Positions 63,794 to 64,000 of a DNA stretch of 64,000 nucleotides are shown piece after piece. A program made the translations under genes and the position numbers. Below the pieces are notes generated by a model. That model was not told where the DNA came from. It ran no database searches and saw nothing but the letters and a program-made list of their open reading frames with translations. Position 1 is the first letter of the stretch. Every line of letters begins with the position of its first letter. Source of the stretch: Catenulispora sp. GP43 (GTDB taxonomy: Bacteria; Actinomycetota; Actinomycetes; Streptomycetales; Catenulisporaceae); contig NZ_JBGCCT010000036.1 in assembly GCF_041260665.1 (NCBI RefSeq), positions 61,385 to 125,384 on the forward strand, in the 5' to 3' direction.

Positions 63794-64000
63794 CGCTCCT
63801 CTGATTTCCCCATGCGCTGTGGCCGCCGGTACGTCGTGTGTCGCGGGTTGCGGTTCGCGTGTTCACGGGCGAAGGTCAAGGTCAAGAGCTAAAGGCGCCT
63901 CCGGCGGCAATGCCACGTAGCTTAGTTTGATCATGGTGTTGGTCTGTGGTTTTCGTCTGTGGTTCGGGGTGGTCGGTTAGGGTCGGTGTCGTGTCCCAGG
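63794..64000. other. Right edge without a supported gene
   Basis: Short GTCAAG direct repeats at 63871-63885 and a small GC inverted repeat (63895-63908 area) precede T- and G-rich DNA unlike its neighbours (TGTGGTTTTCGTCTGTGG, 63945-63962). GTGTCCCAGG at the very end may open a gene running out of the window. Confidence 0.3.

Overview
The window is GC-rich actinomycete chromosome. Third codon positions are almost always G or C, GTG and TTG starts are common, and ATGA/GTGA stop-start overlaps are frequent. Marker families point to a streptomycete- or Catenulispora-like genus: two DUF574-type SAM methyltransferases, a DUF5999 small protein, an ECF42/DGPF pair, a mycothiol-dependent-type isomerase, and relatives of the Streptomyces SCO2521-SCO2524 genes. 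I cannot fix the genus. No rRNA, tRNA, CRISPR array or intact insertion sequence was seen.

Left third (1-24 kb): small regulatory and metabolic units. They include a His-rich protein with a metal-regulator-like palindrome upstream, an ECF42 sigma factor with its DGPF partner, a glyoxalase-fold/DoxX pair, two DUF574 methyltransferases, and two ArsR-MFS cassettes of the same architecture (each ATGA-coupled with a palindrome upstream). There is also a secreted S53 peptidase, xylulokinase, an epimerase-like protein, a secreted alpha/beta hydrolase, a truncated ADP-ribosylglycohydrolase, and a membrane-anchored NB-ARC ATPase plus TPR protein that are one reading frame interrupted by a TGA. Several genes here carry in-frame 6- or 9-bp tandem repeats.

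Middle (24-46 kb): an SDR / PrmC-like methyltransferase / tyrosine recombinase / DUF1992 run, a MarR-controlled exporter, lipid-related enzymes (trans-acting enoyl reductase type, TesB, PlsC-like), an ABC exporter divergent from a two-component system whose kinase is frameshifted, a Sel1/TPR protein, a CPBP protease, a GCS2-type ligase and a fused solute-binding/VWA protein.

Right third (46-64 kb): an MFS protein, the glycine decarboxylase gene gcvP behind a tandem glycine riboswitch, and the main feature of the window. Two paralogous four-gene operons of the SCO2524-SCO2523-SCO2522-SCO2521 type run divergently from a 167-bp intergenic region (53406-58130 minus, 58298-63098 plus), and each is followed by a GNAT acetyltransferase. 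The SCO2523-like proteins are ParA/MinD-type P-loop proteins in which the catalytic lysine is Arg in both copies; the minus-strand copy has also lost the signature lysine. Function is unknown. The tight coupling and mirror-image duplication suggest a multi-protein complex in two specialised versions.
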